NCBI RefSeq assembly: GCF_000620625.1
Contig: NZ_JIAW01000017.1
Location: forward strand, 62,001 to 126,000
Direction: 5' to 3'
Source: Mycobacterium sp. URHB0044
GTDB lineage: Bacteria; Actinomycetota; Actinomycetes; Mycobacteriales; Mycobacteriaceae
Length of the DNA stretch: 64,000 bases
Below the pieces are notes generated by a model. That model ran no database searches, was not told the origin of the DNA, and worked only from the letters and a program-made list of their open reading frames with translations. Positions 50,317 through 58,465 of the stretch are shown one piece after another (position 1 is the first letter of the stretch; every line of letters begins with the position of its first letter). Position numbers and translations under genes: made by a program.

Positions 50317-51984
50317 GTGCCGCTGTCCGAATCGACGCTGCTCAAGGTGGCCGGTGATCTGGTCTACGCCCGGGGCGAAGACTACGTGCGCTATGTCCGA
50401 GGGCTCCGCATCACCGACGTCAAGGCCTACGCGTCGATCCAGGCCAAGAACGTCTACCAAGTCGAGCTCGACTGGTCTGGCCGGCTACCCAACGGATTCT
50501 GCACCTGCCCGCATCACGCCGACGGCAACTTCTGCAAGCATCTGGTCGCGACCGGACTCGCCGCCATCGACACCGGACGAGTCGCGGTCGACGACACAGC
50601 CAGCCGTACGGCCGATGCGGCGCTGGAAGCAGTGGTGCAGGCGATGAACGTCGACGAGCTGCGTGAACTGGTTACGACTCTTGCGCAACGCGACGACGGG
50701 GTGCGCCGCCTGCTGGAGATTCGTGCCACGACAGCGGCAGGTGACGACTCGCAGGCCAAAGCCGAGCTGGAGACCTACGTCCGAAACACGTTGACGTTCC
50801 GCGGCTATGTCGACTACCGACGTTCCTTCGAGGTCGCCGAAGCGGCCAGTGAAATGCTCGACGAGCTCGAGAACCACTTGAACTGTGGCGCCGCCGAACT
50901 CGTCCGGCCGGCGTTGCTGCGCGCACTGACCCGGCTTCGCAAGCTCCTTCAGCAGGTTGACGACTCCTCGGGCTCGATCGGCGACCAATGCCAACGGGCC
51001 GCCGACCTCTATGCGCAGGCCTGCCGACTGGGTAAGCCCGACCCGGTCAAACTCGCGACGTGGCTGGTGAAGTTCCGGGCTGACTCCCCGGGATGGCCGC
51101 ACCTGGTCTTGGCGGATTTCGTGGACGCGTTCGACGACAAAGCACTCGCGACCTACCGCCGCGCGGTGGCGGCGCTTGACCGGAAGCTCGAAGGTCTGGA
51201 TCACTGGAAGCGGTTCGAAGTCGACGCCATGCTGCTGGAACTCGCCGATCACGACGGCGACGTCGACCGGGCCATCCACTTGCTGAGTCAGCGGGAACAT
51301 CCCGAGTATGGCGCGATCGTCGCCCGGTTGCAGGCAGCCGGCCGCACCGAGGAAGCGGTGGCATGGATCGACCGTGCCGTTGCCGAGGGCCGAATCAGCA
51401 GCCACGGTGGTGGCAACGCGTTTTGGCTGAGCCCGGACGCTGTCGCCAAGACGTATCAGGGACTGGGTCGGATCGACGATGCGGTCGCCGTCCTGCGCGC
51501 AGACTTCGTCCGGCAGCCGTCGGTGGGCAGCTACCGTGTCCTGCTCGATTTCGCAGCCGGCGTCGACCGTGCCGATACCGAACGAGCCTGGGCGTACGAC
51601 CACGCGCGGCAACTGGCGGCCTCTGACCGCTTCGCCGCCGGCGCGGTCTTGGTCCAGCTGTGCCTGAGCAACGGCGATATCGAATCCGCGTGGCGGGCCG
51701 CCGACCGTTACGGCCCGGGCTGGGCGTGGCGAGAATTGGCCGACCGAGGCGCCGAGGCTCGGCCCGTCGCAGCTGCAGACCTGTACCGGCCGGAGCTCGA
51801 GAAGGATCTGCACTACCCCAACTCCAAGCTCTATCCGGACATCGCCGCGAGATTGGCGACGATGGCCAAGCTCTATGAAATAGGCGGCCGCAGTGATGAT
51901 TTCGCGTCGTTCATCGTGCAGATCCGCCAGGACTACGGCAGGCGACCCGCGCTGATGAAGGCGCTGGACGCAAAGAAGCTCTGA
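50317..51984 (+). CDS. SWIM zinc-finger protein with helical-repeat C-terminus
   Basis: 555 residues from GTG 50317; no strong ribosome binding site, so the start is tentative. The SWIM motif CxCx(n)CxH is present near residue 62 as FCTCPHHADGNFCKHLVATGLAA. From ~100 on, the protein is almost all helical, with repeated hairpins (for example ADLYAQACRLGKPDPVKLATWLVKF and EYGAIVARLQAAGRTEEAVAWIDRAV) resembling TPR-like solenoids of the DUF6880 group. SWIM domains bind DNA or proteins. The role is unknown; it stands alone. Confidence 0.8.
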   Translation: MPLSESTLLKVAGDLVYARGEDYVRYVRGLRITDVKAYASIQAKNVYQVELDWSGRLPNGFCTCPHHADGNFCKHLVATGLAAIDTGRVAVDDTASRTADAALEAVVQAMNVDELRELVTTLAQRDDGVRRLLEIRATTAAGDDSQAKAELETYVRNTLTFRGYVDYRRSFEVAEAASEMLDELENHLNCGAAELVRPALLRALTRLRKLLQQVDDSSGSIGDQCQRAADLYAQACRLGKPDPVKLATWLVKFRADSPGWPHLVLADFVDAFDDKALATYRRAVAALDRKLEGLDHWKRFEVDAMLLELADHDGDVDRAIHLLSQREHPEYGAIVARLQAAGRTEEAVAWIDRAVAEGRISSHGGGNAFWLSPDAVAKTYQGLGRIDDAVAVLRADFVRQPSVGSYRVLLDFAAGVDRADTERAWAYDHARQLAASDRFAAGAVLVQLCLSNGDIESAWRAADRYGPGWAWRELADRGAEARPVAAADLYRPELEKDLHYPNSKLYPDIAARLATMAKLYEIGGRSDDFASFIVQIRQDYGRRPALMKALDAKKL

Positions 51985-52100
51985 ACCGCGGACGCGCGCA
52001 CAGTTCTTCGCGACTGATGCAACGGGCTTTTCGTGGCGGGCACGGTTAAGGACTATCCGGGGCCAGCCATACGCGTTACCCACGCCATCCGTACAGCGAC

Positions 52101-52352
52101 CTAACCGGCATCGAGAACCTTCACCAGCGTGAACTTCGGCGCCACTGCGATCGCGTAGCCGCATTCGGACAAGGCGCGCAGCGCAGTGTCGACGCTGACG
52201 GCTTCGCCGCGCTCGAGCCGCGAGATGGTCATGCGGGTGACGCCGATCCGGTCGGCCAGTTCGTCTTGACGCAGGCCCTTCGCCCGCCGGACCACGCGGA
52301 TGCGTCCACCGAGGTCGGCGGTGTCGTACACGAGCGCCTCGACATGATGCAT
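52101..52352 (-). CDS. XRE/HipB-type helix-turn-helix regulator
   Basis: 83 residues from ATG 52352, although the frame is open to 52436 and no clear ribosome binding site selects a start. The HTH is ADLGGRIRVVRRAKGLRQDELADRIGVTRMTISRLERGEAVSVDTALRALSECGY, close to HipB-type antitoxins. A short C-terminal strand AIAVAPKFTLVKVL follows. No HipA-like toxin gene is adjacent, so it is either an orphan regulator or the remnant of a toxin-antitoxin pair. It lies downstream of the MFS gene's opposite end on the same strand. Confidence 0.75.
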   Translation of the reverse strand: MHHVEALVYDTADLGGRIRVVRRAKGLRQDELADRIGVTRMTISRLERGEAVSVDTALRALSECGYAIAVAPKFTLVKVLDAG

Positions 52353-52458
52353 ATTTTGAGCATAGTGCTGCAGCGTGGCAATGATCGGTATTTCTATCAT
52401 TGGGTCGCGACGTGCCATGCATGAAATATGAATCACGTCGTGGTCATCACCGACCGCC

Positions 52459-54063
52459 TCACCGCACCTCCCGTACCGCCAAATAGTGCTCGGACACCGG
52501 CACGCCGTCGGTGTAGCGCTCCACGGCTTCCTCGATGAGCCGGTCCTGGCCGGTGAGCCGGGTGTAGTGCTGGTGCAGGTGCTCGCCCCAGGACCGCACG
52601 ATGAACGTCTCCACGAACGTCGACTCGTGTTCGATGCTGCGGAACAGTCGCCACTCCGCCGCCCCGGTGCGCTGCCGCGACCGGCCCAGCACCGCCATCG
52701 CCGCCAGGAAGGCGTCTTCGTCCGACGCGGCGACGCGGTACGCCGTCATCACCATGACCGGACCATCCAGCGGTTCGGGCTCGAAGATCAGCGTCGGCTC
52801 GGGCCAATGCGCGGACGGCGTCAGGTCGAGGCTGCTGGTCTTCGCGTGCAGCGGCCACCACAGCGACGACAGCCCGCACAGCACCAACAGCACCGCACTC
52901 ACCAGCAGGCTGGTGGAGCTGCTCGTGGCGCCGGCGATCACGCCCCACACCACCGAGCCCACCGCCTGCCCGCCCATGAAGATCAGCTGATACACCGACA
53001 AGCCGCGGGCACGCACCCACGCCGGCAGACTCAGCTGCATCGACGCGTTGAGCGTCGACAGCGACAGCAGCCACGACGCGCCGCCAATCACCAAGGCGCC
53101 GAACACGACTGCGAAGTTCGGCACCAACGCCAGCACGGCGGTGGCCACCGCGAAGCCCCCGGCGCCGACCGCCAGCAACGCGTTCTGACCGAAGCGTGCC
53201 CGCAGCCGTCCCAGCAGGAACGCGCCGGATACCGCACCCAGACCGAGCGCACCCAGCAGCAGCCCGTACCCCGACGACGACAACCCGAGCTGGTTCGCCG
53301 CGATCACCGGCAGCAGACCCCAGATCGCACTCCCGGGCGCGATGAACAACGCCGCCCGCAGCAGGATGCGCCGCACGATCGGCGAGCTGCGGATGAACCG
53401 TCCGCCCGCGCTCAACGCCGCCAGCGCCCGCTCGGGCGGATAGCCCTGCGCGACGGCGGGCCGGCGCCACCAGACGAGCACGACCACGATGCCGACGAAC
53501 GACACCGCGTTGAGCGCGAAGACCAGCGTCGGCCCGGACAGCGACACCAGCACCCCGGCGATGGCCGGGCCGATCGCGCGGGCACCGTTGATGCTCATGC
53601 TGCCCAGCGCGGCCGCAGCCGGAATCTGTTCGGCGGGAACGAGATCGGGCTGAATCGCCTGCCATGCCGGGGCGGTGAGCGCTTGCCCGCAGCCGATGAG
53701 GAACAGCAACGTCAGCAGCACGGTCGGGGTAGTCAGGCCGGCACCGGTCAGCGTGGCGAGCAGGCCCACGCCCGCGGCCATCGCGCCCTGGGTGGCGATG
53801 AGCAGTCGGCGCCGGTCGATCAGATCCGCCAGCACACCCGACGGCAACGCCAGCAGCATCACCGGCAGCGTCGTGGCGGTCTGCACCAGCGGAACCAGGA
53901 CGGCCGCGCGAGGATCGCCGACGAGCATCCACTGCGCCCCGACGGTCTGCATCCAGGTGCCGAGGTTGGAGACGAGCTGCGCGATCCACAGCGCCCGGTA
54001 GACCGGCGATCGCAGCGGCGCCCACGTCGAGGTAACCCGTGCCTTCTCGCCCGCCGATGTCAT
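52459..54063 (-). CDS. MFS exporter (enterobactin/multidrug-type) with C-terminal extra domain
   Basis: 534 residues from ATG 54063 with GGGAGCGG upstream. Twelve membrane segments span residues ~20-400, beginning RALWIAQLVSNLGTWMQTVGAQW, with the MFS A-motif ADLIDRRRLLIATQ and SINGARAIGPAIAGVLV. A soluble tail of ~130 residues follows (VMVMTAYRVAASDEDAFLAAMAVLGRSRQRTGAAEWRLFRS), resembling the dimeric alpha/beta-barrel monooxygenase fold; this tail is usual in the MFS_3 'transmembrane secretion effector' group. It exports siderophores or drugs in known members. Substrate unknown here. Confidence 0.87.
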   Translation of the reverse strand: MTSAGEKARVTSTWAPLRSPVYRALWIAQLVSNLGTWMQTVGAQWMLVGDPRAAVLVPLVQTATTLPVMLLALPSGVLADLIDRRRLLIATQGAMAAGVGLLATLTGAGLTTPTVLLTLLFLIGCGQALTAPAWQAIQPDLVPAEQIPAAAALGSMSINGARAIGPAIAGVLVSLSGPTLVFALNAVSFVGIVVVLVWWRRPAVAQGYPPERALAALSAGGRFIRSSPIVRRILLRAALFIAPGSAIWGLLPVIAANQLGLSSSGYGLLLGALGLGAVSGAFLLGRLRARFGQNALLAVGAGGFAVATAVLALVPNFAVVFGALVIGGASWLLSLSTLNASMQLSLPAWVRARGLSVYQLIFMGGQAVGSVVWGVIAGATSSSTSLLVSAVLLVLCGLSSLWWPLHAKTSSLDLTPSAHWPEPTLIFEPEPLDGPVMVMTAYRVAASDEDAFLAAMAVLGRSRQRTGAAEWRLFRSIEHESTFVETFIVRSWGEHLHQHYTRLTGQDRLIEEAVERYTDGVPVSEHYLAVREVR

Positions 54064-54205
54064 CCGCCGCTCCCGTGTGTGGCCGTGTTGGCCACTGTAT
54101 GGGGGCGCGGCGTTTCCCGTTCTCGCGGCCAACTCGTCGTGCGCGTGGCCCACGCGTTTATCCATGAGGCCGGTGCCGGCGGCCAGCCGGAGTGTCAAGA
54201 GTTCA

Positions 54206-54240
54206 TTGACGAAGGCGGATGTGTAAAGATATTGTTTACA
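54206..54240 (+). promoter_or_regulatory. Probable leaderless promoter with inverted repeat for the HTH-DUF3887 gene
   Basis: TTGACG at 54206-54211 and TATTGT at 54230-54235 are -35/-10-like with an 18-base spacer, and the ATG lies 7 bases after the -10, so the transcript should start at or next to the ATG. TGTAAA (54222-54227) and TTTACA (54235-54240) form an inverted repeat overlapping the -10, a likely autoregulatory operator. No ribosome binding site is present, as expected. Confidence 0.65.
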
Positions 54241-54242
54241 TC

Positions 54243-54869
54243 ATGTCGAGTTCGTTCGCCGCGACTGGCCAGCAGCTTCACCGCCAACTCGCGGAGATCC
54301 TTGCGGCTCCGGTGCTCAGCGCCGAGGGTGATCCGCTTGAGCTCGTGCGTGCGGCGCGCGTCGTTGAGGACCAGGCCGAGGCCTTGATGGCGGCGGCCGT
54401 GCATCAGGCCCGCGGGGCGGGGCACACCTGGCAGGAAATCGGCGACGTTCTCGGCGTGACGCGCCAGGCGGCATTCCAGCGTTACGGCAGACCCATCGAT
54501 CCCAGAACAGGAAAAGCCATGAACACCAAGCCACTACCCGAAGCCGACGATTTGGCCGGCACCGTCATCGACGACCTTGTCCACGGTCGGTGGGCCGATG
54601 TCAGTGCGCGTTTCGATGCCACGATGCGTGCAGGGCTCACCGAGGAGGGGCTTGCCGAAGCCTGGGCTCAGATCATCGGTATGGCCGGTGCCTATGAGAG
54701 TCACGGCGCCACCGAAGCCGTGCGGACCGCCGACTTCACGACCACCAACACGCCACTGAACTTCGAGGCCGGCGAGTTCGTCGCCCGCATCACGTTCCGT
54801 GACGATCAGACGATCGCCGGGTTGTACATACTGAATCCCGATGCCGCGGCTCGAACGGGCGGCAACTGA
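54243..54869 (+). CDS. HTH-DUF3887 fusion protein
   Basis: 208 residues from ATG 54243. Residues ~1-95 are helical and contain a helix-turn-helix AAVHQARGAGHTWQEIGDVLGVTRQAAFQRYG, similar to those of Clp-N-linked or HTH proteins in actinobacteria. After a linker (DPRTGKAMNTKPLPEAD) comes a DUF3887-like domain (~110-205): LAGTVIDDLVHGRWADVSARFDATMRAGLTEEGLAEAWAQI and a strand-rich half with FVARITFRDDQTIAGLYIL, a SnoaL/NTF2-like cone that may bind a small ligand. A one-component sensor-regulator is the best reading. Confidence 0.75.
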   Translation: MSSSFAATGQQLHRQLAEILAAPVLSAEGDPLELVRAARVVEDQAEALMAAAVHQARGAGHTWQEIGDVLGVTRQAAFQRYGRPIDPRTGKAMNTKPLPEADDLAGTVIDDLVHGRWADVSARFDATMRAGLTEEGLAEAWAQIIGMAGAYESHGATEAVRTADFTTTNTPLNFEAGEFVARITFRDDQTIAGLYILNPDAAARTGGN

Positions 54870-54942
54870 ACCGCCGCTGTGGCAATGGAATTCGCGCTGC
54901 GAAGCAACGTCGCGAAGCCGGGGGAGTGGGGTCGCCCGAGGA

Positions 54943-55491
54943 TTACTCCCGCATCTTCCGAGCCGCCCGCTCCCTCAGTACCCGATGCTGCGACGGCGAC
55001 TCCGGGCAGCGATCGTCAGCCTTCCGAGTCCCGGCCCGTAGCTCGGCGATCCGTGCGATCGCACCCTCGTACTCCAGCCCCCCGTCGATGAGCAGACACC
55101 CGACGACGGTCGACGTCCGGCCCTTGCCGCCCCAGCAGTGCACGTAAACCGTTCGTCCGGCGTCCATTTCGCTTCGTATGCGCGCGAGGACCTCGTCGTA
55201 TCCCTTCTCGTCGACGACGCCCATGTCGGGAATCGGATGCGCGAAGCGGCGGACAGTACGGCCGGCACGCGCCGCCTCGCGGTCCAACGCGGCGTGGTAG
55301 GAATCGAGGTGGTCCGCCGGCGTGGTCAGGTCGATGATCGACTCGACGCCCGCCGCGACGAGTGCACGAACCTTCGCGACGGTGCCCGCGCGCGTGCGGG
55401 AAGCCGGATACTCGCCCGCCAGCAGTCGCCCAGGTTCCACCCACCACGCGTGAAGAATCGCGTCGTGCGGCCATCCCGCCCCGTCATCCAT
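54943..55491 (-). CDS. Dual-specificity/tyrosine phosphatase-like protein
   Basis: 182 residues. ATG 55491 overlaps the upstream gene by 8 bases. The active-site P-loop is VYVHCWGGKGRTSTVVGCLLI (HCxxGxxRT, nucleophile Cys near 126), and the general acid region may be PIPDMGVVDEKGYDE. ESIIDLTTPADHLDSYHAAL is the usual DSP N-terminal strand. It should remove phosphate from Tyr/Ser/Thr or a small molecule. Coupled translation with the macrodomain-like gene indicates a common job, perhaps ADP-ribose or nucleotide chemistry. Confidence 0.8.
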   Translation of the reverse strand: MDDGAGWPHDAILHAWWVEPGRLLAGEYPASRTRAGTVAKVRALVAAGVESIIDLTTPADHLDSYHAALDREAARAGRTVRRFAHPIPDMGVVDEKGYDEVLARIRSEMDAGRTVYVHCWGGKGRTSTVVGCLLIDGGLEYEGAIARIAELRAGTRKADDRCPESPSQHRVLRERAARKMRE

Positions 55492-56500
55492 CGAACTGCC
55501 CGGCAATCGCTCGGAACGACGGATGCACGCTGCTATGGCTCACGAGCCGGACGTCCAGGCCCGCGTGCTCGACGATCCGTAGCGCCCGCACGATCGCGTC
55601 GTCGATCCACGCATCGGCATTGCCAAACACCCCGCCGCCCACCCGCGTCAACAGCACGACGTTCGACCCGCCGGCCACCGCCTGCTCCACCGCCGACAAC
55701 AGCGTCGCCTCATAACTGGCCTCCAGCACCAACCGCGCGAACGCCTCCCACGACGACCGCGCGCCCCCACCGTACGCAACCGGCAGCGCCGAGCAAAACG
55801 CCTGTGAGACAAGGCGTCGCGGACCATCACGCACGTCGGCAACCTCGACGTCGCGGTGCACGCCGATGGCCAAGCGGCCACGAAGGTCGTCGCGTTCCTG
55901 GTCGGTGCACGACGCGAGCAGGCCGGCGATCGCGTCGAGGCCGGACGGCGTGCACAACGCGTAGCCGTTGCTCATCTTCCAGAGCTCGGATACCGGGCGG
56001 CCCAACCGCGACGACAACGCCTCACCCAGAGGAGCGAGGGCATCGATCTGCCGGTGCCGCCTCTGCCCGAACTCGGCGCCGACGGGCGCAAAGTAGTTGC
56101 GGTAGATCGTCGCGGCGCCCGCCGCCATGGCACACGCCGGCCCCTGCGTCGGATCGCCGGCGTAGCGCGTCACCCCGTCCTCGGGAGTGACGCTCGGCCC
56201 GGTCATCTCCAGCAAGTTGAACTGCGAGGCGACCTGGAACAGCGCGCCCTCCAGCTCGGGCTCGCCGTGCAGGGCGCGGGCATCCCCGGTGACGTATCGG
56301 ACGGTTGCTCGCCCGCGCTCGGGAACATCGACGCGAGAACGCAAGTCGGCCAACGTCGGTACGGACAGCTTCCCCGCGCCGTACCGCTTGCCGTTCACCG
56401 TCGAGACCAGCTCGTCGCCCTCCACGAGCAGCCGACTACGCGTCGCCTCGTAGTCGTCTTCCTCGAAGCCAACGAGCCTCGGGAACCAGTCCGACGCCAT
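55484..56500 (-). CDS. Macrodomain/PARG-like protein
   Basis: 338 residues from ATG 56500 with AAGGGGG at ideal spacing. The middle shows FQVASQFNLLEMTGPSVTPEDGVTRYAGDPTQGPACAMAAGAATIYRNYF, the pattern of ADP-ribose-binding macrodomain/PARG-related proteins (N near the ligand, followed by a GPAxA loop). The C-terminal half includes SNVVLLTRVGGGVFGNADAWIDDAIVRAL, the second phosphate-binding loop. It may remove or bind ADP-ribose. The match is by motif memory only. It is followed with overlap by a phosphatase. Confidence 0.65.
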   Translation of the reverse strand: MASDWFPRLVGFEEDDYEATRSRLLVEGDELVSTVNGKRYGAGKLSVPTLADLRSRVDVPERGRATVRYVTGDARALHGEPELEGALFQVASQFNLLEMTGPSVTPEDGVTRYAGDPTQGPACAMAAGAATIYRNYFAPVGAEFGQRRHRQIDALAPLGEALSSRLGRPVSELWKMSNGYALCTPSGLDAIAGLLASCTDQERDDLRGRLAIGVHRDVEVADVRDGPRRLVSQAFCSALPVAYGGGARSSWEAFARLVLEASYEATLLSAVEQAVAGGSNVVLLTRVGGGVFGNADAWIDDAIVRALRIVEHAGLDVRLVSHSSVHPSFRAIAGQFDG

Positions 56501-56570
56501 GTCGCCCCCTTGCTGCCACACTTTCTATAGCGCTGAGGAGACAGTACGTCCGCCGACCGACAAGGTGCGG

Positions 56571-56605
56571 AAGTCGCTCGAAGGCGGGCAGAAGCGTCTA
56601 TGTCC
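56571..56605. repeat. 35-base direct repeat, copy 1
   Basis: AAGTCGCTCGAAGGCGGGCA followed by GAAGCGTCTATGTCC; copy 2 at 56846-56880 reads AAGTCGCTCGAAGGTGGGCA then AAAGTGTCCATGCTC. The first 20 bases differ once. Offset 275. Confidence 0.65.
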
Positions 56606-56845
56606 TTGCCTGCAACCGCCCTCAGCGCCACCGCTGGGTCGGCAAGGACGAATTCTTGGCGCGCGGGCAACGCGCTCAAGCCGATCCGGGTCTTCGTGAG
56701 GATCTCGCGATCCTCGCCGGAGAGACCATCGACGATCTGCGGTGAGTTTGCCGCCTCACCGGGATTGTCAGTGATCACTCAGGGCAACGACTTTGACGTA
56801 CTAGCCGATGTCGCCGGCGCAGTCATCGTCCGCGTTTAAGGGACG

Positions 56846-56880
56846 AAGTCGCTCGAAGGTGGGCAAAAGTGTCCATGCTC
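56846..56880. repeat. 35-base direct repeat, copy 2
   Basis: Partner of 56571-56605; lies about 44 bases beyond the permease stop, a location typical of dispersed intergenic repeats. Confidence 0.65.
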
Positions 56881-56923
56881 CGGCCCGCCAGCCGCCGCGT
56901 CGACGTCGGCTGGCGGCCCGGCG

Positions 56924-58354
56924 TCAGGGCGCCGACCGCGCAGCCCCCTCGTCGACGAACGCCTCCTTGATCTCCTTCGGACCGAACGGCCAGGTGTTCT
57001 CGGTCTTGGCGTAGATCAGGAACGCGACGGAGCCGATCGCAATCCAGCCCAGCGACAGCCCGATCGACAGCCACGTGCCCGAGAGGTAGATGTAGACCCA
57101 CCCGACCCCGGCGATGATCGTCGGCACCGGATACAGCCATTGCCGGTACGGGCGAACGAGATTGGGCTGGCGGCGGCGCAGCACGATGATCGCCGCCACC
57201 TGCGCCAGTGACTGAATGATCAGCAGCGTCGCAACGGCCGCGTTGATGATCGTCGTCAACGTGAACAGCGATCCGATGATCGTGATGATGCCCATGGCCA
57301 GCACCCCGGCCGTGGGTAGGTGCAGCTTCGGGTGCAGGTGCCCGAACATCGGCAGGAACACCTTGTCCCGGGCCGCCTCGTACGGCACGCGCGAGCCGCC
57401 GAGCAGGCCGGCGAACACCGACCCGATCGCCGCGACCACGATCAGCCCGGTGATGATCTGCGCGGCCGTGGACCCCCACGCCTGCTCCAGCACCGACGAG
57501 GCGACCGACGTCGCGGACTTCAGTTCGTCGAGCGGGATCGAGCCGAGCACGCCGATCTGCAGCAGGAAGTACAGGCTCATGATGCCGAGGATCGCGAAGA
57601 CGATCGACCGCGGGATCGTGCGGCCGGGATCGCGCATCTCGCCGCCGAGGTACGCGGTGGTGTTGTACCCCAAGTAGTCGTAGACGGCGATGATCAGCCC
57701 CGCACCCAGGCCCGCCCAGAACGTCCCGTGGGTGCCGAACGCGCCGGGGGTGAAGGCGAACGCCTGCGCGGCGTCGAAGTGGCTGAACGCGGCGATGATC
57801 GTGCTGAGCACCGCGATCAGCATGACGACGAACAGCACCGTGGTGAGCTTGCCGATCTGACCGATCTTGCGGAACAACGCCACCATGATCAGCAGGGTGA
57901 TGCCGACGCCAATCGTCTTGCCCAGGGCCGTGTTTCCCGACGCGTCGGTGACGCCGGGGATCAGGTAGCCGAGGTACTGGACCAGGCCGATGATGCCCGT
58001 CGACATGATGAGCGGGATGAACAACACGGCGCTCCACACGAACAGGAACGGCATCAGCCGACCGGTGCGGTACTGGAACGCCTCGCGCAGGTAGATGTAC
58101 GTGCCCCCGGCGCCCGGCATCGCGGCGCCGAGTTCGGCCCAGATGAGGCCGTCGGCGAGCGAGAGGATCGCGCCGATGATCCAGCCGAACATCGCCTCCG
58201 GGCCGCCGATGGTGGCGACCATCGCGGGAATCGTGACGAACGGCCCGATGCCGCACATCTGGGTCATGTTGATCGCGGTGGCCTGCAGCGGGCCGATCTG
58301 GCGTTCGAGCGACGGCTGCCCCGTCGTGGCAGCGCTCGTCGATGGTGATCCCAC
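56924..58354 (-). CDS. APC family amino acid permease
   Basis: 476 residues from GTG 58354, preceded by GGAGGAGG. About 12 membrane segments with the APC signature at the start (GPLQATAINMTQMCGIGPFVTIPAMVATIGGP, then GAAMPGAGGTYIYLREAF) and DYLGYNTTAYLGGEMRDPGRTIPRSI near residue 230. It imports amino acids or amines; substrate unknown. It is divergent from the ROK regulator gene across a short spacer that carries an operator, so amino-sugar or polyamine import controlled by that regulator is plausible. Confidence 0.88.
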   Translation of the reverse strand: MGSPSTSAATTGQPSLERQIGPLQATAINMTQMCGIGPFVTIPAMVATIGGPEAMFGWIIGAILSLADGLIWAELGAAMPGAGGTYIYLREAFQYRTGRLMPFLFVWSAVLFIPLIMSTGIIGLVQYLGYLIPGVTDASGNTALGKTIGVGITLLIMVALFRKIGQIGKLTTVLFVVMLIAVLSTIIAAFSHFDAAQAFAFTPGAFGTHGTFWAGLGAGLIIAVYDYLGYNTTAYLGGEMRDPGRTIPRSIVFAILGIMSLYFLLQIGVLGSIPLDELKSATSVASSVLEQAWGSTAAQIITGLIVVAAIGSVFAGLLGGSRVPYEAARDKVFLPMFGHLHPKLHLPTAGVLAMGIITIIGSLFTLTTIINAAVATLLIIQSLAQVAAIIVLRRRQPNLVRPYRQWLYPVPTIIAGVGWVYIYLSGTWLSIGLSLGWIAIGSVAFLIYAKTENTWPFGPKEIKEAFVDEGAARSAP

Positions 58355-58380
58355 GACGCACCTCCTCCAAGTTTTTGTTT

Positions 58381-58399
58381 GTTAGGAAAGTTTCTTAAC
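58381..58399. promoter_or_regulatory. Inverted repeat, probable ROK/NagC-type operator
   Basis: GTTAGGAAA-G-TTTCTTAAC: 9-base arms with one mismatch around a single central base. It lies between the divergent permease (start 58354) and ROK regulator (start 58466). The TTAGGAAA/TTTCCTAA type is familiar for ROK-family regulators of sugar genes in actinobacteria, so it is probably this regulator's own site. Confidence 0.75.
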
Positions 58400-58465
58400 A
58401 TACTCAGCGCAAGTGTGCGAGAGTTCGCTTGTAAAATTTCGAAGTCGACGGGACGGGAGGTGGCG

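Larger units (their letters stand above)
56501..56923. other. Intergenic with two direct repeats, no supported gene
   Basis: 423 bases between the macrodomain gene start and the permease stop. A ~35-base motif starting AAGTCGCTCGAAGG occurs at 56571-56605 and 56846-56880 (offset 275). A minus-strand frame from 56778 runs into the macrodomain gene and has protein-like composition in its first ~60 residues, but no start signal supports it. Confidence 0.45.

Noticed and set aside
52101..52352. HipAB-type toxin-antitoxin pair
   Set aside because: Only the HipB-like part is present; neither flank encodes a HipA-like kinase.
52486..54387. A 633-codon plus-strand frame
   Set aside because: It is antisense to the MFS exporter and dominated by Arg, Gln and His; no domain.
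56395..56778. A minus-strand frame upstream of the macrodomain gene
   Set aside because: It overlaps the better supported gene start, lacks a ribosome binding site, and its composition changes to Arg/Ser-rich where it enters the gene.
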